DNA from: Helicobacteraceae bacterium
GTDB lineage: Bacteria; Campylobacterota; Campylobacteria; Campylobacterales; Sulfurimonadaceae
Reading direction: 5' to 3'
NCBI GenBank assembly: GCA_027057185.1
Contig: JALUJE010000118.1
Coordinates: 1 to 7,080 of the forward strand
Length of the DNA: 7,080 nucleotides
Under the pieces are notes generated by a model. The model did no database searches, had not been told where the DNA came from, and was given only the letters and a program-made list of their open reading frames with translations. Position numbers and translations under genes: made by a program. Positions 6,415 to 7,080 of the stretch are shown piece after piece. Positions within the stretch are counted from its first letter, which is position 1. The number at the start of each line of letters is the position of its first letter.

Positions 6415-6443
6415 GTCGACATCTTAAAACTAGGAGATAGACC

Positions 6444-7080
6444 ATGAGACAACGTATTATGTCAGTCGTATTGATTGTAGCCATTGCCATTACATCATCT
6501 GTTGCAGCCGATAAAATTAGCGGTGCAGGAGCATCATTTCCTGCGCCACTTTATTACGACTGGGCATTTAATTACCAAAAAGCGACCAAAAATCGTGTCA
6601 ACTACCAATCGATTGGTTCTGGTGGCGGAATCAAGCAAATCAGTAACCGTATTGTTGATTTTGGTGCTTCCGACAAACCGCTGACAAGCAAAGAATTGAG
6701 CAAGAAAAAGCTGTTGCAGTTTCCCGCAGCGATCGGTTCTATTGTGGTTGCTTATAATATTCCGGGTATTGCCGATGAGAAGCTGAAGCTCAAAAACAGT
6801 GTCGTTGCCGATATCTTTTCCGGAAAGATTGTCATGTGGAATGATCCTGCCATTAAGGCAGATAATGCCGATTTGACGCTTCCTCATGAAAAAATCATTG
6901 TGGTGCGTCGTTCTGATGGTTCGGGAACGACATATAATTTTACCTACTATCTGAGTAAGAGTTCGCAACAGTGGAAAAATAATTTGGGTACGGGTAAAGC
7001 GATTGACTGGCCCATCGGTATCGGTGGTAAGGGGAATGAGGGCGTGGCCAATCTTCTGAAGCAGACACCATTTTCTATTG
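6444..7080 (+). CDS. pstS: Phosphate-binding protein PstS (3' end outside window)
   Basis: The frame is open from ATG 6444 to the right edge, giving 212 codons of a protein usually near 330-350 residues. It is therefore cut by the window and not visibly broken. The periplasmic phosphate receptor of the PstSCAB ABC importer is recognised from a signal peptide (1-22, likely cut after VAA), GAGASFPAP (27-35), IGSGGGIKQI (56-65), DFGASDKPL (71-79), IFSGKIVMW (123-131), RRSDGSGTT (156-164) and WPIGIGGKGNEG (190-201). Phosphate contacts known from the E. coli protein (Thr10, Ser38, Asp56, Arg135, Ser139, Gly140, Thr141) have matches here, with Ser in place of Thr10. The ribosome site AGGAGA (6432-6437) fixes the start. 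It is probably the first gene of a pst operon under the upstream array. Confidence 0.95.
   Translation, partial: MRQRIMSVVLIVAIAITSSVAADKISGAGASFPAPLYYDWAFNYQKATKNRVNYQSIGSGGGIKQISNRIVDFGASDKPLTSKELSKKKLLQFPAAIGSIVVAYNIPGIADEKLKLKNSVVADIFSGKIVMWNDPAIKADNADLTLPHEKIIVVRRSDGSGTTYNFTYYLSKSSQQWKNNLGTGKAIDWPIGIGGKGNEGVANLLKQTPFSI

Larger units (their letters stand above)
6291..6443. promoter_or_regulatory. Divergent phoU/pstS control region
   Basis: A 153-base spacer between divergent phoU and pstS, the longest gap in the window. It holds the 11-base repeat array (6348-6402), a rightward -10 (6409-6414), the phoU ribosome site and, leftward, a possible phoU -10 reading TATACT on the minus strand (6341 down to 6336), just beside the array. 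The position opposite the leftward -35 has no good match, as expected for an activator-dependent promoter. One array could therefore serve both directions, but the leftward promoter is less certain. Confidence 0.75.

Noticed and set aside
6534..6968. A 144-codon open frame antisense to pstS
   Set aside because: It is a shadow of the strongly conserved pstS coding sequence, with no recognisable domain and no ribosome site of note.
1..7080. Defence system, CRISPR array, prophage or insertion sequence
   Set aside because: No spacer-repeat pattern, transposase, integrase, terminal repeats or atypical gene content was seen; all genes belong to core metabolic or signalling families.

Overview
The window looks like chromosomal DNA of a Campylobacterota (epsilonproteobacterial) species of moderate GC, of the Sulfurimonas/Sulfuricurvum kind. 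This rests on protein character (a bacterial di-heme cytochrome c peroxidase, a Tll0287-like heme protein, a CCA enzyme packed against two-component genes) and tight packing. The genus cannot be fixed by eye. There is no sign of mobile DNA, CRISPR, tRNA or rRNA, and no gene-free stretch reaches 300 bases. The longest gap is the 153-base divergent region at 6291-6443.

Layout: (1) 1-88 is an upstream region with a good ribosome binding site and short repeats. (2) 89-1102 (+) encodes a secreted di-heme cytochrome c peroxidase. (3) A compact hairpin at 1105-1127 lies in the junction of two convergent genes. (4) 1106-1573 (-) is a YaiI/YqxD (DUF188) protein and 1584-2168 (-) a secreted single-heme DUF3365 protein. 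(5) 2239-3534 (-) is a CCA-adding enzyme with a damaged HD motif. (6) 3542-4939, 4933-5607 and 5622-6290 (all -) are a PhoR-like sensor kinase, a PhoB-like regulator and PhoU. (7) 6291-6443 is a divergent control region with an in-phase array of 11-base repeats. (8) 6444 to the right edge (+) is pstS, cut off by the window.

The right half is a phosphate-starvation control module. PstS binds periplasmic phosphate for the Pst ABC transporter, whose other genes presumably follow outside the window. PhoU links transporter state to the kinase, the kinase phosphorylates the regulator, and the regulator probably binds the 11-base repeat array between phoU and pstS, controlling pstS and possibly the phoU-phoB-phoR operon itself. 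The array has the spacing of a Pho box (7-base half sites every 11 bases) but a different half-site sequence (GGTWAC-like instead of the E. coli CTGTCAT). cca starts 7 bases after the kinase stop and is probably co-transcribed, which would tie tRNA end maturation to the phosphate operon.

The left half holds two periplasmic c-type heme proteins, one a peroxide reductase and one of unknown role, separated by a small PIN-like protein gene. No wholly new system is evident. The points most worth checking are the Pho-box array, the HD-to-HK change in the CCA enzyme, the degenerate first metal motif of PhoU, and the linkage of cca to the pho genes.
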